From assembly GCA_041166385.1 (NCBI GenBank), contig JBEEFW010000119.1:37125-101124 (forward strand): 64,000 nt of DNA, in the 5' to 3' direction. Positions 25,022-33,024 of this stretch are shown here, piece by piece. The stretch's first letter is position 1, and the number at the start of each line of letters is the position of its first letter. This stretch comes from DASUCS01 sp041166385 (GTDB lineage: Bacteria > Actinomycetota > Acidimicrobiia > Acidimicrobiales > JACDCH01). The notes beneath the pieces were generated by a model. The model did no database searches, was not told the origin of the DNA, and saw nothing but the letters and a program-made list of their open reading frames with translations. The translations under genes were made by a program, and so were the position numbers.

Positions 25022-25867
25022 TCACCCTGGTGAAGCGCTGCCCCCCGTTGCACTCGTCGTCGCGAAGCTCGTCCACTGTGTCTGGCTGACGTCGCCGGGC
25101 CCGGCGAGCAATCCGACCGCAGAGCCCCGTGTGATCTCGTCGCGGATGAAGACTGGGATCAGCACGCCATCGACGAGCACCTCGACGCGACCGTCGACCC
25201 GTCGAATGTCGAGCGTGACCGCGCCCTGGTCGACAGGAGCGGCCGTGGCGACCACTGTTCCCGTTCCATTGGACACGCGGGTCACCGTCCAGTGTGAAGA
25301 GCCCTGTGGAGCGACAACGGCCCAGTAATTGTCGCTGGCCACGAAGCCGAAGACGATGCCCGAACTGGGCGCGACGCCGGTGACGGTCGCGACGATCTCG
25401 ACAGGCGCCGCGTCGAAGGCCAGAAGCGCGAAGCCCGGCTCCTCGTGGGCGGACGCGACAACCGCTCCGTTCGCAAGCGAGAACGCGGCGTTGACTGCGT
25501 TCCAGTGGCGACCGCCACGCAACGTGAGTGAGGTCAGATCCCCACCGCCGGCGTCTGCGTTGCTGATCCACTCCTGCGTGTCGGGTGCGGGCTCGTCTCG
25601 GTCGGCGGCGTTCTGCCGAAAAGACGCGACGGAGATCACGGCGAACACGACAGCGACGCCGAGGATCCAGAGATCACGCGATGAGCGCCGTCCCTGTGAC
25701 GGTGCGACCGCCGGCGGTGTCGCAGGAGGCCCTGATGGCGTGCGCAGCGCGTGCCGGCTCCGTCGTCGACCGAACGCCGTCGCGGCGAGGGTCGCGACCG
25801 CGCCGAAGATCACGGGTGCCAGCGTCGATCGCCGGCGCGGCGCGCGATGCGCCCATCGCGGACTCAA
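25022..25867 (-). CDS. Membrane-anchored concanavalin/LamG-like protein
   Basis: A 281-residue protein with a basic N-terminus, a membrane helix (about 67-85, LWILGVAVVFAVISVASF) and an extracytoplasmic beta-rich domain. The segment FGFVASDNYWAVVAPQG, then VTLDIRRVDGRVEVLVDGV, resembles jelly-roll, LamG or DUF1080-type domains. It is related to the next gene (25914-26588), which has a matching YWRFVAVPQV and ITIIVDGV pattern, so the two are paralogues. The start is uncertain: a TTG at 25867 or a GTG at 25813. It may bind surface glycan. Confidence 0.55.
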   Translation of the reverse strand: MSPRWAHRAPRRRSTLAPVIFGAVATLAATAFGRRRSRHALRTPSGPPATPPAVAPSQGRRSSRDLWILGVAVVFAVISVASFRQNAADRDEPAPDTQEWISNADAGGGDLTSLTLRGGRHWNAVNAAFSLANGAVVASAHEEPGFALLAFDAAPVEIVATVTGVAPSSGIVFGFVASDNYWAVVAPQGSSHWTVTRVSNGTGTVVATAAPVDQGAVTLDIRRVDGRVEVLVDGVLIPVFIRDEITRGSAVGLLAGPGDVSQTQWTSFATTSATGGSASPG

Positions 25868-25913
25868 CCGGCGCCTCTGCGGGCGCTGTGCGTCCGCCGC
25901 GAGCGCGTCGTTC

Positions 25914-26588
25914 TCAATGGCTCGACACGAGGAAGTCGTCGAAGCGCGCCTTCAAGTCGACGTCCGCGGTTGCGATGAGACCGACGCCGGTGGCGCCCTG
26001 TAGCGATGCGTCGGTGAATGTCTCCCGTGGCACCCCGTCGACGATGATCGTGATCTTCGGACCGTCGTAGGACGCTGCGATCGTGGTTCCGTCGTCCGCG
26101 GCGGCGAGGCCCGCGGTGCCCACGACCGTGAGCTGCCCATTGACCACCTTGGACAGGACGTACGTCGACACTTGAGGCACTGCGACGAAGCGCCAGTAGT
26201 TGGAGAGATCTTGGAATCGGAAGATCAATCCGGCCTCGTTTGCGATCACCGAGAGCGTGACCTCGGCGGTCCCGTTGCCGGAGGAGGAGCCGTTCAGCGC
26301 CACCGTCGGCACATCGCCGGCGCGCTTCAGCACGCGAGCCTGTTGGTCTTCGATGCCCCACAACCCGCCGATGTCCGACCACGCCGGTCCCTTCGACGGC
26401 GCGCCGAGTGATGTGCCGTCTGGGCGAGCGAAGTCGTCGAGGATCGCGGCGGTCGAGGTCAGTGACGTCGACGCGATGGGCGGCACGGTGCTCTTCTCCG
26501 ACCGGGCTACTGTCAGCGTGACGACGGTGACCACGGCGGTGGTGATCACCAGCAATGCCCCCAAAATCGCGACGGTGACCTTGAGCAC
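25914..26588 (-). CDS. Membrane-anchored concanavalin/LamG-like protein (paralogue)
   Basis: A 224-residue protein beginning with a membrane helix (about 4-27) and followed by a jelly-roll-like domain: FRFQDLSNYWRFVAVPQV, then ITIIVDGVPRETFTD and GVGLIATADVDLKARFDDF. A GTG start at 26588 with AGAGGA upstream is chosen because it begins the membrane helix. It is upstream of its paralogue at 25022 with a 46-base gap, and divergent from the GT-C-like gene at 26738. The glycan-locus position suggests a cell-surface carbohydrate-related role, not proven. Confidence 0.6.
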   Translation of the reverse strand: MLKVTVAILGALLVITTAVVTVVTLTVARSEKSTVPPIASTSLTSTAAILDDFARPDGTSLGAPSKGPAWSDIGGLWGIEDQQARVLKRAGDVPTVALNGSSSGNGTAEVTLSVIANEAGLIFRFQDLSNYWRFVAVPQVSTYVLSKVVNGQLTVVGTAGLAAADDGTTIAASYDGPKITIIVDGVPRETFTDASLQGATGVGLIATADVDLKARFDDFLVSSH

Positions 26589-26737
26589 GGCATCCTCTGG
26601 CGACTGTTTGTCCGTGTCTGCTTCCAGGTGCACCCCCCGGGGCTCCCCACGGCCGGTACGGGCGGGCTCACGTGGGACCGTACCAATATGGCATTCGTGC
26701 TGAACGCCGCGCGCGTGTCCCCTGACGGGTCCTGCAG

Positions 26738-28546
26738 TTGAGCACGGCGCTGCGCCGCGCCGGACGATGGTCGCGAGTTCATGCCGGGCTGCTCGTGCCG
26801 CTCTTGCTCGCAACGGCACCGGTCGCCACGGCGGTGCTCACGCTCATCGGTCAACGCTGGACGCCGACGGGTGATCAGGCGCTCGAAGTGCTGCGCGTGC
26901 GCGACGTCGGCGGTCCGCACGGAACCTTGGTCGGCGCATACTCGAGGTGGGGGTGGGCGCATCCGGGGCCGTTGTTGTTCTGGCAACTGGCGCCGTTCGA
27001 CATAGCGTTCGGAGATCTCGGGGTTCTCCTGGGCGTCGGCCTCGCCAATCTCGTGGCGACAGCGGGCATCGTGGCCGTTTGCTTCCGACGCGGCGGAACT
27101 GCGTTGGCTTCGCTCGGCGCGCTCGTCGTCCTCCTGCTCGTGCGGTCCTTCGGCATGGACTTGCTCGTCGATCCATGGAATCCCTATGTAGCGCTCTTGC
27201 CGTTCTTCCTCATGATCGTGCTCGTCTGGTCGACCCTGTGTGACGACCTGATCGCGTTGCCGTTGGCTGTCGTGCTCGGCTCGTACCTCATCCAAACGCA
27301 CGTTGGATATCTGCCGATGGCTGCCGGACTCATTGCCGTGGGTTTCACGGTCGCCGTTGCACGCGCCTGGCGCGCCTACACCAGCGCTGATGACGTGCAG
27401 TCGATGCAAGACGACGCGCCGGCATCGCGCCGCGTCTTGTGGCTCGCCGTTGCGGCGCTGGTCGGGCTCAATCTGTGGTTGCCGCCGGTCGTGCAGCAGT
27501 TCACGGGCGACGACCCAAACCTCTCCGCGCTCGTCTCATATGCCAACGATTCCAAGGAGCCGCGGCTCGGGTGGTCAGAAGGCTTCGGCGAGATGGGAGA
27601 GCAGATACGTCTCGACGGCAGCTGGATCACCGGCAAGAACCCGTTCGTGATGGCGACGTCTTCGACCGTGGGGGCGACGCTGCTCCTTGCTGCACTCGCT
27701 GCGCTGGCGGTGGTGCTTAGGCGCCGGCGGCGCGACGACGCAGCGTGGCTGTCCGTAACTGCGATCGTCGCCGTCGGCCTCGGCGTCGCGACCACGGCCG
27801 GCGTCACGGGCGCTCCGTGGTTCTTCGTGCTGCGGTGGTGGTGGGTCCTTGGAGCCGTGGCGTCGCTCGCGCTGGCATGGGCAATCCTCTCGCTCCTGCC
27901 CGCCCGTGTTGTTCGCCGATGCGGTCTTGTGTGCGCAGCGATTTCGGTTCCGTTCGCGCTTGTCGTCGTGCTCGACGGACCCGTCGACGTTCCCGACGCC
28001 AACCTCTCGCACGCGATGGGAGACCTTGGATCGCAAACGGCGAGTGCAATCCCGAGGGACCACCGCTACCTCGTGCGCGCCGCGCCGCAGGAACGCGGCC
28101 TCTTCATCGGTGGCTTGGAGCGCGGGCTCTTCGTGGAACTCGAGCGAAGAGGTTTCTCCGTATACGTCGACGTCGCCAGTCTGGGAGATCTGACGTACGG
28201 CTCCTGGCGTATGGCTCGCGAAGTGGATGTCGACGACGTGCTGCTCCTCGTCCCGACCATCTCCTCCGACAGTCGGTTTGATCCGCCAACCGGCGCACGT
28301 CTGATTACCTCCTGGGACCCACTCTCGAAGGAGGAGCGCGATCGAGCGCGAGCGCTGGAGAGTCGCATTCGCTCGAGCGTCCGCAACGCGCTGCCTCCCG
28401 GCGCGATCGTGCTGGACGATCCCGTCGTGCGGTACGAGGTTGGGGCGGCAGGTGCGCCGGCGAGCGACGTGCAGCAGCTGCTCACCCTGCAACAGCGTGG
28501 CGACCGGTACGACGTGTACATGGTTCCGTCGACACATTCCGGTTGA
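26738..28546 (+). CDS. GT-C-like multi-span membrane protein 1
   Basis: A 602-residue protein with about eleven or twelve hydrophobic helices in the first 420 residues and a soluble C-terminal domain. After the first helix the loop GDQALEVLRVRDVGG carries acidic residues, the usual GT-C glycosyltransferase layout in which an acidic loop binds a lipid-linked sugar donor. No specific family is recognised. A TTG start at 26738 is chosen because it lies before the first helix. The next gene starts at the last base of this stop (TGATG), so the two are translationally coupled. Confidence 0.65.
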   Translation: MSTALRRAGRWSRVHAGLLVPLLLATAPVATAVLTLIGQRWTPTGDQALEVLRVRDVGGPHGTLVGAYSRWGWAHPGPLLFWQLAPFDIAFGDLGVLLGVGLANLVATAGIVAVCFRRGGTALASLGALVVLLLVRSFGMDLLVDPWNPYVALLPFFLMIVLVWSTLCDDLIALPLAVVLGSYLIQTHVGYLPMAAGLIAVGFTVAVARAWRAYTSADDVQSMQDDAPASRRVLWLAVAALVGLNLWLPPVVQQFTGDDPNLSALVSYANDSKEPRLGWSEGFGEMGEQIRLDGSWITGKNPFVMATSSTVGATLLLAALAALAVVLRRRRRDDAAWLSVTAIVAVGLGVATTAGVTGAPWFFVLRWWWVLGAVASLALAWAILSLLPARVVRRCGLVCAAISVPFALVVVLDGPVDVPDANLSHAMGDLGSQTASAIPRDHRYLVRAAPQERGLFIGGLERGLFVELERRGFSVYVDVASLGDLTYGSWRMAREVDVDDVLLLVPTISSDSRFDPPTGARLITSWDPLSKEERDRARALESRIRSSVRNALPPGAIVLDDPVVRYEVGAAGAPASDVQQLLTLQQRGDRYDVYMVPSTHSG

Positions 28547-30447
28547 TGGGAACACGATTCCGGGCGGCCGTGCACCGGCCATGCCGCGGGGTGCCCGTGT
28601 GGCTGTGGCTGGCTGCCCTGGTCGTCGCGCTGCTGATGATGGGTCCGGGGTTGCAGACCGGCGCGTTGCTGAACCTCGATCTCCTCGTGCTGGACGCGCT
28701 CCCGGTGCCTCACGGGATCTGGGGACTCGGGCCGGAGTTGCCACGGCGCGTTCCGCTCTGGGGGCCGATGGCCTGGGTCGCGTGGCTGATCGGCGGCGAG
28801 ATCGTCGGCAAGGGGCTGATGGTGTTGTCGGTCGTGGTCGCTGCGGCAGGCATGTATCGCCTCGTGACGCAGCACGTGGTGCGTTCTCGAGCGGCCGCGG
28901 CCGGTGCGGCTGCGCTGTACGCCGTTGGACCGTTCCTGCTCACGCGTCTCGCGGTCGGCCAGCTCACCGTCGTCTGGGTGATGGCGATGCTGCCGTGGGC
29001 GGCGCCGACCTTGCTGCACCCGTCGAAATCGGTGCGCACGACCCTGTGTTGGTCCGCGGTGCTCGGCCTCGGCGGCGTGTTCGGAGGGATCGTCGCAGGC
29101 GCGCTGGTTCTCGCCGGCGAGATCGCCGATCGCGGGAGGAGACCGGCGGCAGTCATGCTCGCGTTCCTCCTCGGTCAGTTGCCATGGATCACTGCACTAG
29201 CGGTCGTGACGATGACCACGCACGCGGAAGCGATCGCAGGGTCGACCTTCTTTCGGCCCCGCATCGACGGCGTGGCTGATGCGGCTCGGCTCATGGCGGG
29301 ATTCGGCTTCTGGAATCGTCCGTTCCAGGTCGGGGGCGAGCATCCGGCGTTCGGCGCGTGCTTCGGAGCAGCCCTGTTCGTGCTCGCCTTGGCCGGGGTG
29401 CGCGAGTTGCCGCAGCCGTGGCGACGACCGTTCACCGTGCTCGGCATCGGTTCTCTCGTCTTCAGTGCATCGAGCGCGGTTTGGCCGACGGCTGTCGTCG
29501 TCAACCGCTTCACCGACACCCCGTTCGGCGCGCCGATGCGAGAGACGCAGCGATTCCTCGTGCCATATCTCCTGTGGCTCGCGCCGTCGGCGGCCGCGGG
29601 TGCCGTGAGGTTGGCCCGAGCCGTCGGCCCTTCGCTCGGCCCGACCGTGCGCGTCGCTCCGCTGGCACTGGCGGCGGCTTTGGCGGGGCCCGGCTTGTGG
29701 GGCCTCGGCGGGCAGCTCGAGCCCATCCGCTTCCCACGCGAGTGGGGCGAGGCGCGCTCGCTCGTCAACGCACAGCCCGGAACGGTGCTCGCATTGCCGT
29801 GGTATCAGTACTTCACCATCGACCTCGCGGACGACCGTCTGCTCCTCGACGTCGTCCCGTACTACTTCGGCGGCGATGTCCTCGGCTCTTCCGACCCGAA
29901 CCTCGCCGTGGAGAAACAGCAGGAGGTTCCCGATCCGCGCGAGCCGATCATGGACACGATCGTTGCGGATGCTCGGCAGGGAGCGCAGATCTCCGCGCGC
30001 TTGGTCCCGCTCGGCGTGCGATGGGTCGTGCTCCAACACGAGGTCGACTGGTCGTTCTACTCGGGCTTGCCCTCGGATCCCGGACTCGAGCGGGTCGTCA
30101 CGGGCAACACGATGGATCTGTATCGGGTGCGAGGGTGGGTGGGGGAAGTCGTCGCGGACGACGGTACCCCCGTGAGGAGCAGCGCCGTCGTGTCGCCCTT
30201 GCACAGCCTCGACGCCTCCGGTCCGGCGACCTTCGCGACGCCGTACCAATCCGGATGGATGCGCGGCTGGTCGACGGCGAGTCGCAGCCCGAATGGCCTG
30301 GTCCGACTTCCGGGCGGGTCCGGCGTGCTCTGGTACTGGCCCTCCTTGCTGGTGTTGTCTGCCGATGCCGCCACCCTCGCCGCGGTGCTTACCTCGGCGG
30401 GGGCGCGGCCTTTGCACCGGTTCCGCCGGCCGCGAAAGGCGCCCTAG
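28546..30447 (+). CDS. GT-C-like multi-span membrane protein 2
   Basis: A 633-residue protein with about twelve hydrophobic helices, a luminal-type soluble segment (about 400-560) and a final C-terminal helix near WYWPSLLVLSADAATLAAVL. The overall plan resembles the N-terminal part of the AftD-type protein encoded further on. It lacks a clear family motif that I can name. It is coupled to the preceding gene through TGATG. It likely transfers or flips lipid-linked sugar units for a surface polysaccharide. Confidence 0.6.
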   Translation: MGTRFRAAVHRPCRGVPVWLWLAALVVALLMMGPGLQTGALLNLDLLVLDALPVPHGIWGLGPELPRRVPLWGPMAWVAWLIGGEIVGKGLMVLSVVVAAAGMYRLVTQHVVRSRAAAAGAAALYAVGPFLLTRLAVGQLTVVWVMAMLPWAAPTLLHPSKSVRTTLCWSAVLGLGGVFGGIVAGALVLAGEIADRGRRPAAVMLAFLLGQLPWITALAVVTMTTHAEAIAGSTFFRPRIDGVADAARLMAGFGFWNRPFQVGGEHPAFGACFGAALFVLALAGVRELPQPWRRPFTVLGIGSLVFSASSAVWPTAVVVNRFTDTPFGAPMRETQRFLVPYLLWLAPSAAAGAVRLARAVGPSLGPTVRVAPLALAAALAGPGLWGLGGQLEPIRFPREWGEARSLVNAQPGTVLALPWYQYFTIDLADDRLLLDVVPYYFGGDVLGSSDPNLAVEKQQEVPDPREPIMDTIVADARQGAQISARLVPLGVRWVVLQHEVDWSFYSGLPSDPGLERVVTGNTMDLYRVRGWVGEVVADDGTPVRSSAVVSPLHSLDASGPATFATPYQSGWMRGWSTASRSPNGLVRLPGGSGVLWYWPSLLVLSADAATLAAVLTSAGARPLHRFRRPRKAP

Positions 30448-30494
30448 CAGGGCAAACGCTGGACGGGGCACCCTGCGCTCGTTAGGTTGCTCGC

Positions 30495-30818
30495 ATGAAC
30501 CCCAGCCATGAGCCCCGCCCCAAGTCGAGATTGCTATTGCTCTTCGCGGTTGTGGCCATGGCGGTTGCGTTGCTCATCGGCCCGGCGGCAGGTCCCGCCG
30601 GAGCACAGGAGGACCCCTGTGCCATCTCGAATTTCATCGTGAACGGCGACATCGATCTCGTCGCGTACGGGCAGTGTGTCGAGGCGCAGAACGTGGCAAA
30701 CAACGAGTTGGCTCGCACTGGCTCGGACACGGGCCTCTACATCGGCTTCGGCGCCGGCCTCGTGGCACTGGGCGCAGCCTTCGTCTACACGTCACGCCGC
30801 CAGCGCGCGACTGTCTGA
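30495..30818 (+). CDS. Small secreted protein with LARTG wall-sorting-like signal
   Basis: A 107-residue protein: signal peptide (about 11-37, ending AGPAGA), short mature domain with two Cys, then LARTG (72-76), a hydrophobic helix (about 80-99) and a basic tail RRQR. This is the layout of a sortase substrate, with LARTG a variant of LPxTG. A class F sortase is encoded in this window at 59864. The mature domain is tiny, so it may be a wall-attached adaptor or capping peptide. Function unknown. Confidence 0.65.
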   Translation: MNPSHEPRPKSRLLLLFAVVAMAVALLIGPAAGPAGAQEDPCAISNFIVNGDIDLVAYGQCVEAQNVANNELARTGSDTGLYIGFGAGLVALGAAFVYTSRRQRATV

Positions 30819-30821
30819 CCT

Positions 30822-31826
30822 TCAGCCCACAGAGGACTGCGGCAGACCGACCGACATTGTCCTGACGCGGCGCGCCCCAAGGAATTCCGCGCCGACGCGG
30901 TGCACCGGCGTCGCAGTGACGCCGAATTCCCGGAAATGCGACGCGAAGTGCACGGCGTGGTCGGTCTCCGTCGGCGTGAGCAGGATGTCGATCGTCTCGG
31001 CGGTGGAACCGATCAGCGGATCCTCATCGAGCCGGCGCACGGCATGGACCACCGCACTGCGGGCTGCACCTCCGAGCGCGAGCCCCTTGAGCACGAAGCT
31101 CGAACGGCGGTGCGCAGTGGTGCGGAGTGTGTCCGCAAGCATGCGATAGGAGTCGGACCACGGCCGGATCTTGCTGCCGTCGACGTGCTCCCACTGGACC
31201 GGTGTCTCGACCACGCGCAGGCCGAGCTCGTGCGCCAAGTGAAGGATCTCGACGTCGAAGGCGAAACCATCGACCGTCGATGACGCGAACAGCAACTTGG
31301 CCACCGGACGACGGAACGCCTTGAAGCCGCACTGAGTGTCGAGGTGATCGAAGCCCGTCAGCTGCCGCGTCACCCGGTTGAAGGTGCGGCCCATGATCGT
31401 GCGATTGAGGCGCGACCCACGCACGACGGAGTCGTCGTGTGCGCGCGAGCCGATGCTCACATCAGCGTGATCGAGTCCTCGCACCAGTGGCTCGAGGCTG
31501 GTCAAGTCGGTCGCGAAGTCTGCGTCCATGTACACGACAACGCGGCCCTTCGTCGCGTGAACGCCAGCACGTACGGCGCCACCCTTGCCACGGTTCTGCG
31601 GGAGCCGGAGCACTTGCGCACGAGGAACGTGGGCAAGGGCTCGGCGCGCGATCTCCGATGTCGCATCGGTGCTGCCATCGTCGACCACGATGATCTCGTT
31701 CGTCGATGGATCGAGATGCGTTCCGAGCGCGTCCAAAAGGCCGGGAAGCCTGTCTTCCTCGTTGTACGCGGGAACGACAATGGAGAGCTCGGGCGCGGGG
31801 GCGCCGCCCGTCGTGAAGCTCTTCAC
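30822..31826 (-). CDS. Glycosyltransferase family 2 (dolichyl-phosphate glucosyltransferase-like)
   Basis: A 334-residue GT-A enzyme. The nucleotide-sugar site shows VVPAYNEEDRLPGLL, VVDDGSTDAT and the metal-binding DADFA. QNRGKGGAVRAGV and the DTQCGFKAFRR segment are typical of the ALG5/DPM1-like group, which makes polyprenyl-phosphate-linked sugars. It likely supplies lipid-linked donor for the GT-C enzymes of this locus. A GTG start at 31826 with a GAGGGGG site upstream is chosen. It is encoded opposite to its neighbours. Confidence 0.82.
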   Translation of the reverse strand: MKSFTTGGAPAPELSIVVPAYNEEDRLPGLLDALGTHLDPSTNEIIVVDDGSTDATSEIARRALAHVPRAQVLRLPQNRGKGGAVRAGVHATKGRVVVYMDADFATDLTSLEPLVRGLDHADVSIGSRAHDDSVVRGSRLNRTIMGRTFNRVTRQLTGFDHLDTQCGFKAFRRPVAKLLFASSTVDGFAFDVEILHLAHELGLRVVETPVQWEHVDGSKIRPWSDSYRMLADTLRTTAHRRSSFVLKGLALGGAARSAVVHAVRRLDEDPLIGSTAETIDILLTPTETDHAVHFASHFREFGVTATPVHRVGAEFLGARRVRTMSVGLPQSSVG

Positions 31827-31950
31827 CCCCCACCCCCTCACACATCGCTGATTGTGACCATGTGTCAGTGCGGCAACGTCGCACCGGCTACGTGCCACCT
31901 AGGATACGTGCGCTGCGCGCGGCGTGTGGCCCTGGTGTCAGAGGACTCGG

Positions 31951-33021
31951 GTGAAAGTCGTCTTCGTTTCATGGCGTGATCTCGCGCATCCGAGCTCGGG
32001 GGGCTCCGAAGTTCTCGTCAGTCGATTGATCGAACAGCTGCTGGCTCGTGGTCACAGCGCTGCACTCGTGTGCGGCCGGCCGATCGCCCCGGGACGCGCC
32101 TATCCCGTCGTGTCCGCGGGCGGCACCTACAGCCAGTATCTGGGTGCGCCCCTTGCCGTCCGCAAGGTCAAGGACGCGGACCTGCTCGTCGACGTCTCGA
32201 ACGGGATTCCCTACTTCTCACCGTTGTGGTGGCGAGGTCCGAAGCTCTGTCTCTTCACCCATGTGCACGGCGACCAATGGCACGGACAATTTCCGAAGCC
32301 GATCGCGGAAGCCGGATGGTTCTTTGAACGCAAGGTCATGCCTTGGGTGTATCGAAACACGCAGTTCGTCACGATCTCCCCGTCGACCGCGGACGCGTTG
32401 CAGCGGCTCGGGGTCGACGGAGCGCGCATTCACATCTCGTATCCCGGTATCGACGACGAGTTGCTCGTGGAGCCAGTGGCGAAGTCCAAGGACCCGCTCT
32501 TCGTGATTCTTGGCCGGCTCGCGCCGAACAAGCAGGTGGATCGTGTGCTCGACGCGTGGCGTCGCGTCCAGTGCACGTCGGGCGGAACGCTGGTCGTCAT
32601 CGGCGATGGCCCGTTGCGCGCATCGCTCGAAGCGCAAGACGTTCCGGGCGTCGAGTTCAGAGGTCGCGTGTCCGACGCCGAGAAGCGGTCCCTTCTCGGT
32701 GCTGCGTGGCTGATGCTGCACGCCGCCCGCCATGAAGGGTGGGGCATCGGGATCATGGAGGCGGCTGCACAGGCCACGCCGACGCTGGCGTTCGACGTCG
32801 ACGGCGTGCGCGACTCCATCGTGCCCGAGGTGACCGGACGCCTGATCGCAACCCAAGAGGAGTTCGAAGCTGCGTGGATGGCACTCGCGCAAGATCGCGA
32901 ACTCCTCGCACGATGGGGAGCCGCTGCGCGAAAGCGTGCGGCGGACTTCACGTGGGAACGTTCCATGGACGAGTTCCTGGTCGCGGCGAAGGTTTCGCTC
33001 GCCGCAGTCGGGAAGCGCTGA
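31951..33021 (+). CDS. Glycosyltransferase family 4
   Basis: A 356-residue GT-B enzyme: N-terminal acceptor-side motifs FVSWRDLAHPSSGGSEV and FTHVHGDQWHG, and a C-terminal donor domain with VILGRLAPNKQVDRVLDAW, VVIGDGPLRASLE and the E-x7-E-type HEGWGIGIMEAAAQATPT. It transfers a sugar from an activated nucleotide to a lipid or glycan acceptor in the cytoplasm. The GTG at 31951 is chosen because it directly begins the first strand. The AftD-type gene follows after 3 bases, suggesting co-transcription. Confidence 0.85.
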   Translation: MKVVFVSWRDLAHPSSGGSEVLVSRLIEQLLARGHSAALVCGRPIAPGRAYPVVSAGGTYSQYLGAPLAVRKVKDADLLVDVSNGIPYFSPLWWRGPKLCLFTHVHGDQWHGQFPKPIAEAGWFFERKVMPWVYRNTQFVTISPSTADALQRLGVDGARIHISYPGIDDELLVEPVAKSKDPLFVILGRLAPNKQVDRVLDAWRRVQCTSGGTLVVIGDGPLRASLEAQDVPGVEFRGRVSDAEKRSLLGAAWLMLHAARHEGWGIGIMEAAAQATPTLAFDVDGVRDSIVPEVTGRLIATQEEFEAAWMALAQDRELLARWGAAARKRAADFTWERSMDEFLVAAKVSLAAVGKR

Positions 33022-33024
33022 CCC

